From NCBI GenBank assembly GCA_963803545.1, contig CAWDMX010000004.1, positions 992,001 through 1,056,000 of the forward strand: 64,000 nucleotides of DNA, in the 5' to 3' direction. The notes below the pieces were generated by a model that was not told where the DNA came from, searched no databases, and worked only from the letters and a program-made list of their open reading frames with translations. Shown here piece by piece: positions 15,788-24,848 of this stretch (its first letter is position 1; every line of letters starts with the position of its first letter). The stretch comes from Legionella_C sp963803545 (GTDB lineage: Bacteria > Pseudomonadota > Gammaproteobacteria > Legionellales > Legionellaceae). The translations under genes and the position numbers were made by a program.

Positions 15788-18265
15788 TTATTTTTCCACT
15801 AAACTCGCAAGTATAGTTTCAGCTTCACTACGTTCTGCCGCCGTTCCCAGCTCCATAACCTCATTTAGTGATTGTATCGCTGAGTCGTAGTCTTCCATGC
15901 TAATATAGGTTTTTGCTAAAGCAAGCAAAGTATCCACCGCTACTGTATTATTACCAATCTCAATCGGGTTTTCATCTACCTGGTCTGTTTCAAGCTCATC
16001 GCTGTTTTCTAAAGAAAAATCGCTCTCATCCAAAACAGTATTTTTCTCAGCTAAATCGTCATTTTCTAAAGAGTTATTGTCACCATCGTTAAAGTAATCT
16101 ACTTTTTCATCCTTTATCCAATCCTGCTCCTCATCTTCTTTATTGGCATTTTCAGAAAGAATCAGCTTATCCAAACCCGGCTCAAATTCCAGAAGATTCG
16201 AATCCACCTCGTGAAGAGCATCCGTCGAAACATTTGTCTGCTCATTTGACCCAACGCTCTGCGCTGGTGATATTTCAGATTGCGTCGCAGCACAATCGGC
16301 AACATCAAGAGAATCTTTGGAAACTGATTGTTCATCAACAACCGCCGAATAAAACTCGCTGTTCGGCAATTGCGTTGATTTTTGCAAGGATTTTTTGTTA
16401 AAATTTTCAATTGGTTCCTCAATCGGTTCCTCAATTAGCTCCTCACTTGGCTCCTCAATTGGTTCCTCAATTGGTTCCTCAATTGGCTGCTCACTTGGTT
16501 GCTCACTTGGTTGCTCAATTGGTTCCTCAATCGGTTGCTCACTTGGTTGCTCAATTGGTTGCTCAATTGGTTGCTCAATTGGTTGCTCAATTGGTTCCTC
16601 AATCGGTTGCTCACTTGGTTGCTCAATTGGTTGCTCAATTGGTTGCTCAATCGGTTCCTCAATCGGTTCCTCAATTGGTTCCTCAATCGGTTCCTCAATT
16701 AGCTCCTCAATCGGTTGCTCACTTAGTTGCTCAATTGGTTGCTCACTTGGTTGCTCAATTGGTTGCTCACTTGGTTGCTCAATTGGTTGCTCAATTGGTT
16801 GCTCAATTGGTTCCTCAATTAGTTGCTCACTTGGTTGCTCACTTGGTTGCTCAATTGATTCATTAATAGACGCCGTATCAAATTTTGGAGTTTCGTTTGA
16901 GAAAGCCGCTTGAATGGTTGCAACGCCGGGCTCCATAGCTTTCGTTTTTCTCAGATTCGTTGCTGCATCTTGCGGTTTTTTTCGCACCAACCAATGCAGG
17001 AGATAACCGCTTGCAATAAGTAACAAAATCAAGGCTAGGTCGCGCCAAAAGTGTTTTTTTGGCTGTGACTTTTGTACATAAGCAGCCAACAACCGGTTGT
17101 TTTTTTCATATTCCTGAGCTTGTAGCCGCAGCTTCGCTGCCACTTTTGACTGCTGAAGTAAGGCTTTTTGTAACTGTTGATTTTCCTTTTGCAAGCTGTG
17201 TAATCGGTTGGTTAATAATGCATTAGCGGAATTTTTAGTATCACTAACCACAAGTTGAAGATCGATGTTTTTACTAAAAATGGGTTTAAGCGGCAAAGCT
17301 GGGATATAAGATATAGATTGCATAACCGCCTTAACGCCAATTTCTTTACTCCGCTGTGTGCCGGGATCGCTTAAGGAAAAATCGGGCATTTGTGCAACTA
17401 TTGATAGATTATTGTTTGAATCAAATTGAGTTTTACCGAGAACCCCATCAACGTAAGGAGGTAATAACACGTGTTTAATTTCTTTGCTATTGTACCAAGC
17501 TCTATCGTGCGCCCCTATTTCTTCTTTAGCTAAATCATTTGGAATTTTTAAAATATCTCTATCGGTTGGAATATTTAAAGTCTCACCTACTTTCATGCCA
17601 TTTAAATTCCCTTGGGTAAAGGCTGTTGAATTGGTCCCTACTATAGCTAATATTACCTGCGGCAAATGCGCGCCTGAAGGTTTAAAACGTTGAGCAACCT
17701 GCCATATTGTTTCATCATTATGAGTTGGGCCATAATGTTTAGGTCGCGTGTTGTGCGGAGCAACTTCACCCCTGGTTAGGGCATCGTTATAAATAGGTTT
17801 ATTAACCACTCCAGATTCAAAACTCACAGGTTTAGTAAATTTAGGTATTAAGCGCGGCTTGGAAATTTCATAAGAAGGAGGGTCAAGAAGAACGGTGTAT
17901 GAGCGGTAAAGCTGACCATTAGGCCACGCTAAATCAACCACTAATTCTAAATAAGGTTCGGGAAAACGCTCCGTTGAACGAATAAAAATTACCGGCTGAT
18001 TTTTTTTATTTTTACCTACGGTAAACGTCAATAACTCTAAAATATCATCCCGCCTATCGATACCAACCCGCTCAAAATCCTCAATATTTGCCGCAGAAGC
18101 TTTGATACTATCTAAAGTCGCCCCCTGCACATCTAACAAAGGAATTTCAGCGTAAAAAAGTTCTTCCAAATTCGATGTGGTTTTGATACTGCCCATACCT
18201 AACGCAAACGAATATAAAGGAAAAAATAAAATTACAGTAATGAATGCTAAACGTAAAATTTTCAA
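15788..18265 (-). CDS. fimV: FimV-family polar/peptidoglycan-binding inner-membrane protein with tetrapeptide repeats
   Basis: The protein has 825 aa. FimV proteins organise the cell pole and support type IV pili and type II secretion. A signal peptide ends near FALG. Residues 23-130 form the FimV N-terminal domain (SNLEELFYAEIPLLD, RSYTVLLDPP). A LysM-like segment follows (TIWQVAQRFKPSGAHLPQVILAI). A coiled coil spans about 355-395, a TM helix about 408-425 (FWRDLALILLLIASGYLLHWLVR). Residues 469-620 consist of about 37 IEQP/SEQP/IEEP units. The C-terminus is acidic, ending in a TPR-like repeat (TLLALAKTYISMEDYDSAIQSLNEVMEL). The start is TTG at 18265, supported by AGGGAG 8 bp upstream; the next ATG falls after the signal peptide. 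It is followed by truA. Confidence 0.92.
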   Translation of the reverse strand: MKILRLAFITVILFFPLYSFALGMGSIKTTSNLEELFYAEIPLLDVQGATLDSIKASAANIEDFERVGIDRRDDILELLTFTVGKNKKNQPVIFIRSTERFPEPYLELVVDLAWPNGQLYRSYTVLLDPPSYEISKPRLIPKFTKPVSFESGVVNKPIYNDALTRGEVAPHNTRPKHYGPTHNDETIWQVAQRFKPSGAHLPQVILAIVGTNSTAFTQGNLNGMKVGETLNIPTDRDILKIPNDLAKEEIGAHDRAWYNSKEIKHVLLPPYVDGVLGKTQFDSNNNLSIVAQMPDFSLSDPGTQRSKEIGVKAVMQSISYIPALPLKPIFSKNIDLQLVVSDTKNSANALLTNRLHSLQKENQQLQKALLQQSKVAAKLRLQAQEYEKNNRLLAAYVQKSQPKKHFWRDLALILLLIASGYLLHWLVRKKPQDAATNLRKTKAMEPGVATIQAAFSNETPKFDTASINESIEQPSEQPSEQLIEEPIEQPIEQPIEQPSEQPIEQPSEQPIEQLSEQPIEELIEEPIEEPIEEPIEEPIEQPIEQPIEQPSEQPIEEPIEQPIEQPIEQPIEQPSEQPIEEPIEQPSEQPSEQPIEEPIEEPIEEPSEELIEEPIEEPIENFNKKSLQKSTQLPNSEFYSAVVDEQSVSKDSLDVADCAATQSEISPAQSVGSNEQTNVSTDALHEVDSNLLEFEPGLDKLILSENANKEDEEQDWIKDEKVDYFNDGDNNSLENDDLAEKNTVLDESDFSLENSDELETDQVDENPIEIGNNTVAVDTLLALAKTYISMEDYDSAIQSLNEVMELGTAAERSEAETILASLVEK
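16405..16859 (-). repeat. 12-bp coding tandem repeat (about 37 units) in fimV
   Basis: On the plus strand the units read GGTTGCTCAATT, GGTTCCTCAATC, GGTTGCTCACTT and similar. They encode the tetrapeptides IEQP, SEQP and IEEP. Units differ by only one or two bases, so slippage could change the copy number in steps of four residues without breaking the frame. Confidence 0.95.
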
Positions 18266-18432
18266 TCAATGCTCCCTGCACTGAACACGTATTTCGGTCG
18301 AAGTTTGCAAATTTGCGAGGATACAAACTAAAAATAGATTCGTTTTTGAAAATACCATAAAACCTAGTAATCACCAAACAGAAATTAATTTTCTAAAAAA
18401 TAACGCGAGCCTTGTATTGCAACAACATTAAT

Positions 18433-18450
18433 GGACTATTTTTATAGTCC
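18433..18450. promoter_or_regulatory. Perfect palindrome upstream of folD
   Basis: GGACTAT TTTT ATAGTCC is a 7-bp perfect inverted repeat in the fimV-folD divergent intergenic region, about 40 bp before the folD ATG. It could be an operator or a small hairpin; nothing identifies a regulator. Confidence 0.35.
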
Positions 18451-18491
18451 TAAATGAAGTACAATTTTTTATTCCATTTTGAGTAATATCC

Positions 18492-19334
18492 ATGTCTTCC
18501 ATAGTATTAGATGGTAAAAAAATCGCTGCTGAATTGCGTAACAAAATTAAACGTCGTGTTCAAGACCACGTTACTTTAACGCCGGGTCTAGCGGTTATTA
18601 TTGTTGGAGAGGATTCGGCCTCGCATATTTATGTTACTAATAAAAAAAAAGCCTGTTTAGAGGTCGGAATCACCACAGAAATTCATGCCTTTTCCGAGCG
18701 TATAACAGAAGAGTTTTTGCTAAATTTAATTACCAAACTGAATCGCCAAAAAAAAATTCACGGCATTTTAGTCCAACTTCCTTTACCGGCTTCAATCAAT
18801 AGTAAAACAATTATCGAATCCATCGCACCGCATAAAGACGTCGATGGCTTCCATCCTTATAATTTTGGACGCCTAGCACAGGGAAACCCTTTGCTTCGCC
18901 CCTGCACCCCGTATGGAATAATTTTATTATTGCAAGCCTATAATATTGACCTTCCTGGTAAAAATGTAGTTATTATTGGTACATCCAATATAGTCGGAAA
19001 ACCGTTGGGATTAGAGTTTCTGTTGGCCAAGGCAACGGTTACTCTATGCCACAGTCGTACTAAGAATATAGACACGCATATTAGAAATGCGGATATTATT
19101 GTTTCAGCGGCAGGAGTTGTTGATATCATAAACTCCAAATGGTTAAATAAAAAACAAGTGCTCATTGACGTCGGCATTCATCGTTTACCCGATGGTACAA
19201 TACGTGGCGACATTAATTTTAATGAGGTTAAAGACTTGGTTGCAGCCATTACACCCGTCCCCGGAGGGGTGGGACCGATGACCATCGCCGCCTTAATACA
19301 GAATACTTTAGATGCAGCCGAACATAATTATTGA
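18492..19334 (+). CDS. folD: Bifunctional methylenetetrahydrofolate dehydrogenase/cyclohydrolase FolD
   Basis: The protein has 280 aa. FolD interconverts 5,10-methylene-, methenyl- and 10-formyl-tetrahydrofolate for purine and formyl-Met-tRNA synthesis. Seen motifs are GEDSASHIYVTNKKKACLEVG (catalytic YxxxK), ILVQLPLPASIN, KDVDGFHPYNFGRLAQG, PCTPYGI, the NADP-binding IIGTSNIVGKPLG, and the C-terminal PVPGGVGPMTIA. It is transcribed divergently from fimV; malic enzyme follows after 68 bp. Confidence 0.97.
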   Translation: MSSIVLDGKKIAAELRNKIKRRVQDHVTLTPGLAVIIVGEDSASHIYVTNKKKACLEVGITTEIHAFSERITEEFLLNLITKLNRQKKIHGILVQLPLPASINSKTIIESIAPHKDVDGFHPYNFGRLAQGNPLLRPCTPYGIILLLQAYNIDLPGKNVVIIGTSNIVGKPLGLEFLLAKATVTLCHSRTKNIDTHIRNADIIVSAAGVVDIINSKWLNKKQVLIDVGIHRLPDGTIRGDINFNEVKDLVAAITPVPGGVGPMTIAALIQNTLDAAEHNY

Positions 19335-19405
19335 CCAGTCGTCGGATGTACCAATCCTATGGTATAGTCGTTTTTTGAAAAATTTATTTAAAGTAGGAGT
19401 CTGTG

Positions 19406-21100
19406 ATGACTAATTCCTTAGAAATTAGTGTTACCGATTATGCGCTATTACTGAATCCCATTTTGAACAAAGGCACCGCTTTTAGTAATCAAGAACGTGC
19501 AGAATTTAATTTATTGGGTTTATTACCTCCTGAAGAAAGCACTATTGCCCAGCAACGAAACCGCTCCTATCAAGCATTTAAAAGCAAAACATCCGATTTA
19601 GAAAAGTATCTTTATTTACGCGATTTGCAAGACTCTAATGAAACTTTATATTACAGCCTGCTGTGCGAGTATATCACCGAAATAATGCCTATTGTTTATA
19701 CCCCCGTTGTAGGGGCCGCTTGCGAAACATTCAGTCATATTTACCGGCGTCCTCGTGGCGTTTTTATCGCCTATCCTTATAAAGATCAGATTGATACTAT
19801 TTTGGCAAACCCTCGCTTTGATGAGGTTAAAGTTATCGTAGTATCCGACGGTGAACGAATTCTAGGCCTTGGGGACCAGGGAGCCGGTGGAATGGGCATT
19901 CCAATTGGAAAATTAGCGTTGTATTGCGCTTGTTCGGGTATAAATCCCGCTTCCACATTACCCGTTTTATTAGACACGGGTACCAATAACCTCGAGCTTA
20001 TTAACGATCCTTTGTATATGGGTTGGCGCCATGAGCGTGTTCGTGGGCACGACTACGATGATTTTATTGAAACCTTTATTAACGCCTTAAAGAAACGTTT
20101 TCCTCATATAGTGTTGCAATGGGAGGATTTTGCTTTACAAAATGCTACTCGATTGCTAGAAAAATACCGTCATGACTTATGCACCTTTAACGATGATGTA
20201 CAAGGAACTGCGGCCATTGCAACGGGAACCTTATTATCGGCCGTCAAAGTAACGGGAATTGCTCTTGCACAACAGCGTATTGTGATACTTGGTGCAGGCT
20301 CTGCTGGCTGTGGTATTGCTGAGCTTATTGTCCAAGCAATGATGGATGATGGCCTCCCTGAGGCCGACGCTCGCAGCCAAATTTATATGGTTGATAGAAA
20401 CGGGTTATTAGTTGAGGGCATGGCCAACCTTTTGCCTTTTCAGCAAAAGCTTTTAAAATCACGTTCGGCTTTAAAGGATTGGATTTTCGAGGACGCCCAA
20501 CATATCGAGCTTAATGAAGTAATCTCTAATTTACATCCTCACGCTTTACTTGGTGTATCCGGTCAAGCCGGACTATTTACCGAAACTATTATCCGTAATA
20601 TGGCAGCGCATGTTTCCCAACCGATAATTATGCCTTTATCAAATCCGATAACCCACAGCGAAGCTATTCCCGCAGACTTAATGGTCTGGACTGAAAACAG
20701 AGCGGTTATCGGTACAGGCAGTCCCTTCGGAAACATCATAAAAAATGGTCAGTTGTTCCGTATCGACCAAACGAATAACGTGTATATATTTCCAGGAATT
20801 GGTTTAGGCTTGCTGGCCGTTCAAGCGCACTCTGTAAGCGATAAAATGTTTATGATGGCCGCAAAAGCATTGGCTGCCTGTTCGCCCGCTATAAAAGATA
20901 GTAACGCGAATCTATTACCACCGCTCACCGCAGTTCGTGAGGTGTCTTATAAGGTCGCTTTTGCTATTGCTAAGGAGGCTGTCGCTGCAAAGCTTGCTCC
21001 AGCTTATTCCGACGAGGAAATTGAAACCCTACTTCAGAAATGTATTTGGAAACCTGAGTACGTTCCCTACACTAAGAAATTGAAGCCTGAAAAAGCGTGA
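19406..21100 (+). CDS. maeA: NAD-dependent malic enzyme
   Basis: The protein is about 564 aa, the long bacterial/eukaryotic-type malic enzyme. It decarboxylates malate to pyruvate with NAD(P) reduction. Motifs are MPIVYTPVVGAACETFS, GERILGLGDQGAGGMGIPIGKL, the metal-binding CTFNDDVQGTAAIA, the Rossmann ILGAGSAGCGIAELI, and SNPITHSEA. GTG at 19403 and ATG at 19406 are both possible; the AGGAG at 19395-19399 favours the ATG. It may be read from the folD transcript or from its own promoter. It faces the HIT-protein gene convergently. Confidence 0.95.
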   Translation: MTNSLEISVTDYALLLNPILNKGTAFSNQERAEFNLLGLLPPEESTIAQQRNRSYQAFKSKTSDLEKYLYLRDLQDSNETLYYSLLCEYITEIMPIVYTPVVGAACETFSHIYRRPRGVFIAYPYKDQIDTILANPRFDEVKVIVVSDGERILGLGDQGAGGMGIPIGKLALYCACSGINPASTLPVLLDTGTNNLELINDPLYMGWRHERVRGHDYDDFIETFINALKKRFPHIVLQWEDFALQNATRLLEKYRHDLCTFNDDVQGTAAIATGTLLSAVKVTGIALAQQRIVILGAGSAGCGIAELIVQAMMDDGLPEADARSQIYMVDRNGLLVEGMANLLPFQQKLLKSRSALKDWIFEDAQHIELNEVISNLHPHALLGVSGQAGLFTETIIRNMAAHVSQPIIMPLSNPITHSEAIPADLMVWTENRAVIGTGSPFGNIIKNGQLFRIDQTNNVYIFPGIGLGLLAVQAHSVSDKMFMMAAKALAACSPAIKDSNANLLPPLTAVREVSYKVAFAIAKEAVAAKLAPAYSDEEIETLLQKCIWKPEYVPYTKKLKPEKA

Positions 21101-21109
21101 ATTTGTAAT

Positions 21110-21514
21110 TCAGGTTAGTGACTTAAAATGAAGCTCCCATTTTTTTACCAGCCCTGCAAAATGTATTTCTGAATAGAGGGTTTCAGGCAATGCTTGCCAA
21201 ACACTAAAAGGCCAGACGCTGTCTTTTTTAAATCGTGCTACGACATGAATATGCAATTGCGAGACTATATTGCCAATGGTTGAGGTATTTATTTTATCCG
21301 CATGGCTGTAGTGCGATACCAACTGAGATGTAGCATTAATTTCTTCAATTAGCAATGCGCGTTGCTGGGGTGTTAGATGAAATAATTCGCTGCAATTTTC
21401 AAGACGAGGAACTAGAACAAACCATAAAAACTGTGCGTTGTTTTTTAAGTATACATTCGATAAAGACAGCGTTTTAACTAATGCTGCATTAAACGTTAAA
21501 CGTGAATCAATCAT
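21110..21514 (-). CDS. HIT-family (histidine triad) protein
   Basis: The protein has 134 aa. The histidine-triad motif is QLHIHVVAR near residue 88, where the His residues bind the phosphate of nucleotide substrates. The N-terminal FLWFVLVPRLENCSELFHL also fits the family, as does the WPFSVW segment seen in short HIT hydrolases of gammaproteobacteria. Such proteins hydrolyse nucleotide phosphoramidates or dinucleoside polyphosphates; the exact substrate cannot be told. The gene ends 9 bp from the convergent malic enzyme gene. Confidence 0.85.
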   Translation of the reverse strand: MIDSRLTFNAALVKTLSLSNVYLKNNAQFLWFVLVPRLENCSELFHLTPQQRALLIEEINATSQLVSHYSHADKINTSTIGNIVSQLHIHVVARFKKDSVWPFSVWQALPETLYSEIHFAGLVKKWELHFKSLT

Positions 21515-21879
21515 CGCGACTACACACCAATTGTTTGTTAGGTTTTAAATGATGCTTTCAAGCTCAATACCGTATGCGTTGTGCTCTCAAAATTAATAGT
21601 TTACAGTCTATTTTGTCGTAAATAAACCGCTTCGTATTGCCTCTCATTTGAAAAAACACCAATTTCTAATAAGTCACTTTTTTATGTTTGTGTATATACC
21701 AAACATCAATATAACCCGCGATGAAAAGAGATTAAAAAAAAAATTCAAAGCTATTGTTACCTGACAAAGTTTACGCTAAGGTAAATTACCCATTTGGGAA
21801 ACAATTGTTATTTATGGATAAATACAATTGCCTGCTGATTTTTCAGCCGTCGATTGATGCCTAAGCAAAAGGAGGAGTT
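21515..21879. other. Divergent intergenic region and long leader of the cold-shock gene
   Basis: This is 365 bp between the HIT gene and the csp gene with no coding frame. A long untranslated leader is known for cspA-type mRNAs and could occupy much of it; this is an inference from position only. The ribosome site AGGAGG lies just before the csp ATG. Confidence 0.4.
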
Positions 21880-22101
21880 ATGGCTACAGGAGAGGTCAAA
21901 TGGTTTAATAACGCTAAAGGTTGGGGGTTTATTATTCCTCAAAATGGTGGTGAAGATATTTTTGTTCATTTTTCCGCGATACAAAGTGAGGGTTATAAAT
22001 CTTTAGTTCCGGGTCAACACGTTTCCTATTCGCTTGAAAAAGGTGACCGCGGTTTGCACGCTTCTAATGTAACGGCTTTGGAAGAGTTGTCTCCAGCCTA
22101 A
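21880..22101 (+). CDS. Cold-shock domain protein (Csp family)
   Basis: The protein has 73 aa forming a single cold-shock domain. It binds single-stranded RNA/DNA and acts as an RNA chaperone. The RNP1-type motif is KGWGFI (usually KGFGFI) and RNP2 is IFVHF, preceded by GEVKWFNNAK. The C-terminal HASNVTALEE resembles the CspD branch. A strong AAAGGAGGAGTT precedes the ATG and a terminator follows. Confidence 0.96.
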   Translation: MATGEVKWFNNAKGWGFIIPQNGGEDIFVHFSAIQSEGYKSLVPGQHVSYSLEKGDRGLHASNVTALEELSPA

Positions 22102-22113
22102 ATGCTGATATCT

Positions 22114-22158
22114 AAGCTGGAAATGTTGTAAAAAAAACATTTCTAGCTTCTATTTTTT
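22114..22158 (+). terminator. Terminator of the cold-shock gene
   Basis: AAGCTGGAAATGTT and AACATTTCTAGCTT pair around an A-rich loop and are followed by CTATTTTTT, 12 bp after the csp stop codon. Confidence 0.75.
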
Positions 22159-22326
22159 GAGCAATTATATGACTGCATGTAATTTTTAAGCCCTTATTAA
22201 TGATGCGATTTCAATAAAAACTATCCATTAGGACCTAAACTAATATTCCGCTATAGGCACTACTAATGATACAGTAGCCGCTTGATTGTTATTAGTAACA
22301 CCAATCGGTAATCAACCTGGAAAATC

Positions 22327-23337
22327 ATGCCTAAAAAAAAGGGGTTAATCTTAATCAACCTTGGAACACCTGACTTTGCTACCACATCGTCAGTGCGCAG
22401 TTATCTGAGAGAGTTTTTAATTGATCCTAGAGTGATTGATTTGCCGTTCATAATGCGGGTTTTACTTCTCTATGTATTCATACTGCCCTTTCGTCCTCAG
22501 CGCTCCGCGCAGGCTTATAAAAGTATTTGGACCAACGACGGCTCACCCCTGCTCATTAATAGTATTAAGTTAAAAAATAAACTACAAGCGCATCTTGGAG
22601 CAGAGCAGCAGGTTTCTCTCGCCATGCGCTACGGAAAGCCCTCTATTGAAGACGCTTTGCAAGAGCTTGCCGACTGTACACATCTCACTATTCTACCGCT
22701 TTACCCACAATACTCATCAGCCGCAACAGGCTCCTCATTAGAAAAAACCTTAGTGAATATTGCTAAAAATAATGTTATTCCTTCACTAAAAATACTACGC
22801 GATTTTTACGATTTTCCAGGCTTTATAACCGCTATGGCTAAACTCATTGCACCCTATAGAGATGGGTACGACTACCTGCTTTTTAGCTACCACGGCTTGC
22901 CCGAGCGGCAACTAGAAAAAAACGGTTGTTTACCGGTATGCAGGATTATCTGCCCCCCTATTACACTTAATAACAACGCCTGTTACCGGGCGCAATGCCA
23001 ACAGACAACCGAGTTAATTGCTAGAGAATTAGGGTTGGCTAAGAAAGATTACGGGTACGCGTTTCAATCACGCCTCGGAAAGACCCCTTGGATAAAACCT
23101 TACACGGATAACCAGCTGCCTGAATTAATTAATAAAAATATACGCCGTTTGGCCGTTGTGTGTCCTTCATTTACAGTAGACTGCTTAGAAACGTTGGAGG
23201 AAATTGGGATTAGAGCGCGTGAACAGTGGGAAAAGCTAGGTGGGGAAACCTTAACCCTTGTTCCCTGTCTTAACGATGATGAAAACTGGGTTAAAGCGCT
23301 TGCGGAGCTGGCTACATCACGTATTGAAAAGTATTAA
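22327..23337 (+). CDS. hemH: Ferrochelatase
   Basis: The protein has 336 aa. It inserts ferrous iron into protoporphyrin IX, the last step of haem synthesis. Motifs are LINLGTPDFATTSSVRSYLREFL, the catalytic His in LLFSYHGLPERQ, FQSRLGKTPWIKPYT, and CPSFTVDCLETLEEIG with the metal-site Glu. The ribosome site is weak. It appears to stand alone between csp and the convergent DUF421 gene. Confidence 0.97.
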   Translation: MPKKKGLILINLGTPDFATTSSVRSYLREFLIDPRVIDLPFIMRVLLLYVFILPFRPQRSAQAYKSIWTNDGSPLLINSIKLKNKLQAHLGAEQQVSLAMRYGKPSIEDALQELADCTHLTILPLYPQYSSAATGSSLEKTLVNIAKNNVIPSLKILRDFYDFPGFITAMAKLIAPYRDGYDYLLFSYHGLPERQLEKNGCLPVCRIICPPITLNNNACYRAQCQQTTELIARELGLAKKDYGYAFQSRLGKTPWIKPYTDNQLPELINKNIRRLAVVCPSFTVDCLETLEEIGIRAREQWEKLGGETLTLVPCLNDDENWVKALAELATSRIEKY

Positions 23338-23531
23338 CCACCAACAGACGCTTTTTTAATGCAACAGCCCCAGCTAAGGCGTGCATAATGACAGAGAGTT
23401 ATTTCGCTAAATTCAGCGTACACTAAAATGCAGTTTAATACGTTATTGTCAATTACCCTGCCGGTTTAAGCGTGAAAAGCTTAAAGTATTATTTTTAGGA
23501 AAAGGCGTTCCCTTGTATTACACACCATACT
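23338..23531. other. Convergent intergenic region with an inverted repeat
   Basis: The stretch between hemH and the DUF421 gene contains TTACACACCA and TGGTGTAA (about 23518-23543, running into the DUF421 3' end). These can form a hairpin in either transcript but lack a T-run. It may serve as a weak bidirectional terminator. Confidence 0.3.
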
Positions 23532-24020
23532 CTATCTGGTGTAACCCTCTTTAAAGATGAATGATATTTCTCCAGATCGCTCCAACAGCGCTTTTTTTAT
23601 AGTGCTTACCGTACTTTCGCCGTGCTGAATACGCAGTGCTTGTAAAATGTCGTGTGGGGTGAGATGACAACGCGCTAAGTTTTTTTTATTGTAATGCCCG
23701 TTACTAATCACGCAAACCTTTTGGCCTTTTATAAATTTACCAATTTTATGGCTTTTAAAACAAGCAAGGGTCATTAGGCGATGTAAGAATACAATTAACG
23801 AACAAACAATTAATGCTGGGACAAATGGTGTATTATTCACTACAACCTCGCCCAGAATTGCACCTAATATGATGTTAATTATTAAATCCAGTGCGGAGTG
23901 ATTTCCAAATATTCGCGACGAATTAACTCGGAATATAAAAATAGCATAAATCGTTACTAATATTCCTTTAGCGTAAAATCCATAATCATAAAGCTCCGCT
24001 ATCCCCCAAAAATCATTCAT
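23532..24020 (-). CDS. DUF421/YetF-family membrane protein
   Basis: The protein has about 162 aa from ATG at 24020, chosen because GGAGGT lies 4 bp upstream; an in-frame ATG at 24062 would add 14 residues without a ribosome site. Three hydrophobic segments (about residues 12-30, 44-62 and 66-85) precede a cytoplasmic domain with FIKGQKVCVISNGHYNKKNLARCHLTPHDILQALR, the YetF/DUF421 pattern (membrane segments plus a C-terminal domain containing a conserved LI-NG-hydrophobic stretch). The function of this family is not established. It is shorter than Bacillus YetF, which has a second copy of part of the C-terminal domain. Confidence 0.75.
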   Translation of the reverse strand: MNDFWGIAELYDYGFYAKGILVTIYAIFIFRVNSSRIFGNHSALDLIINIILGAILGEVVVNNTPFVPALIVCSLIVFLHRLMTLACFKSHKIGKFIKGQKVCVISNGHYNKKNLARCHLTPHDILQALRIQHGESTVSTIKKALLERSGEISFIFKEGYTR

Positions 24021-24389
24021 ACAGACCTCCACTCCATGTTTTTGTAGCCACACCGCGTTCATGCGATTATTAATTGCTACCAGGCCGAAGATTATTTTTT
24101 CAGATAAAAAAACAACGATTCAGAGTACACCATTATCTTGGATAAAAAACCTTTTCAGAAGATAAAACTAACGATTATTTAATTTTTTAAAAAGAGAACT
24201 TTGGTAAATATAGACGTACTGCGATCGGATTGCCTACAAGACTGTTTAATAACGTCTGTTATATAAACGATGCTGCTGTGTATTGTTTTGCTGATACTGT
24301 TCTTAATATTAGTAAATGATTAACTTAAAATTATAGTTTTGGATACGCTACTCATTCAGGAGTGAAAAAGCAGCGTATTCTCTAAAAGC
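24021..24389. other. Intergenic region with a hairpin downstream of rplI
   Basis: No gene is seen. At 24341-24380, GGATACGCTAC and GCAGCGTATTC can pair (with two G-U pairs on one strand) and could terminate the ribosomal-protein operon although no T-run follows. The rest is AT-rich and holds the upstream region of the DUF421 gene. Confidence 0.4.
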
Positions 24390-24839
24390 CTATTTTGTAG
24401 AAACAATCTGTATCTGAAGCGTTGCGATAACATCCGCGTGAACGTGTATCTCAACTTCATAATCACCAACAGAATGAAACGGACCGTCTGTTAAAATAAT
24501 TTCACGTTTATTAACTTCAAGAGATTTTTCATTAAGCGCAGTTTTGATTTCATTGACACCAATTGAACCAAATAATTTACCTTCATCGCTTGCCTGAGCT
24601 GTGATTACAATAGAAGTATCATTGAATTTTGCAGCACGTTGCTCTGCCTGAGAAAGCAATTGCTGAGCTTTTTTCTCAAGTTCCGCCCGTTTTTCTTCAA
24701 ATTGTTTTACATTGCTTGCAGTTGCAGAAGCCGCTTTTTTAAGACGTAATAAAAAATTACGCGCGTATCCTGGCTTCACATGAACTATCTCACCAAGGTT
24801 TCCTAAATTTTTAACTTTTTCTAATAAAATAACTTGCAT
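24390..24839 (-). CDS. rplI: 50S ribosomal protein L9
   Basis: The protein has 149 aa. L9 binds 23S rRNA at the base of the L1 stalk and helps frame maintenance. The N-terminal signature is MQVILLEKVKNLGNLGEIVHVKPGYARNFLL, with GEIV-V--GYARN-L diagnostic for L9. A long connecting helix (about residues 41-75) and the C-terminal domain (KLFGSIGVNEIKTAL) follow. It is the last gene of the rpsF-rpsR-DUF2232-rplI operon. Confidence 0.98.
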   Translation of the reverse strand: MQVILLEKVKNLGNLGEIVHVKPGYARNFLLRLKKAASATASNVKQFEEKRAELEKKAQQLLSQAEQRAAKFNDTSIVITAQASDEGKLFGSIGVNEIKTALNEKSLEVNKREIILTDGPFHSVGDYEVEIHVHADVIATLQIQIVSTK

Positions 24840-24848
24840 AATAAACCC

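Noticed and set aside
16405..16859. Possible CRISPR or regulatory repeat array
   Set aside because: The repeats are contiguous 12-mers without spacers and encode a tetrapeptide in frame with FimV.
16395..16913. Open plus-strand frames of 150-172 codons opposite fimV
   Set aside because: They arise because the 12-bp repeat is stop-free in several frames; the FimV frame has signal peptide, LysM, TM and TPR features on the other strand.
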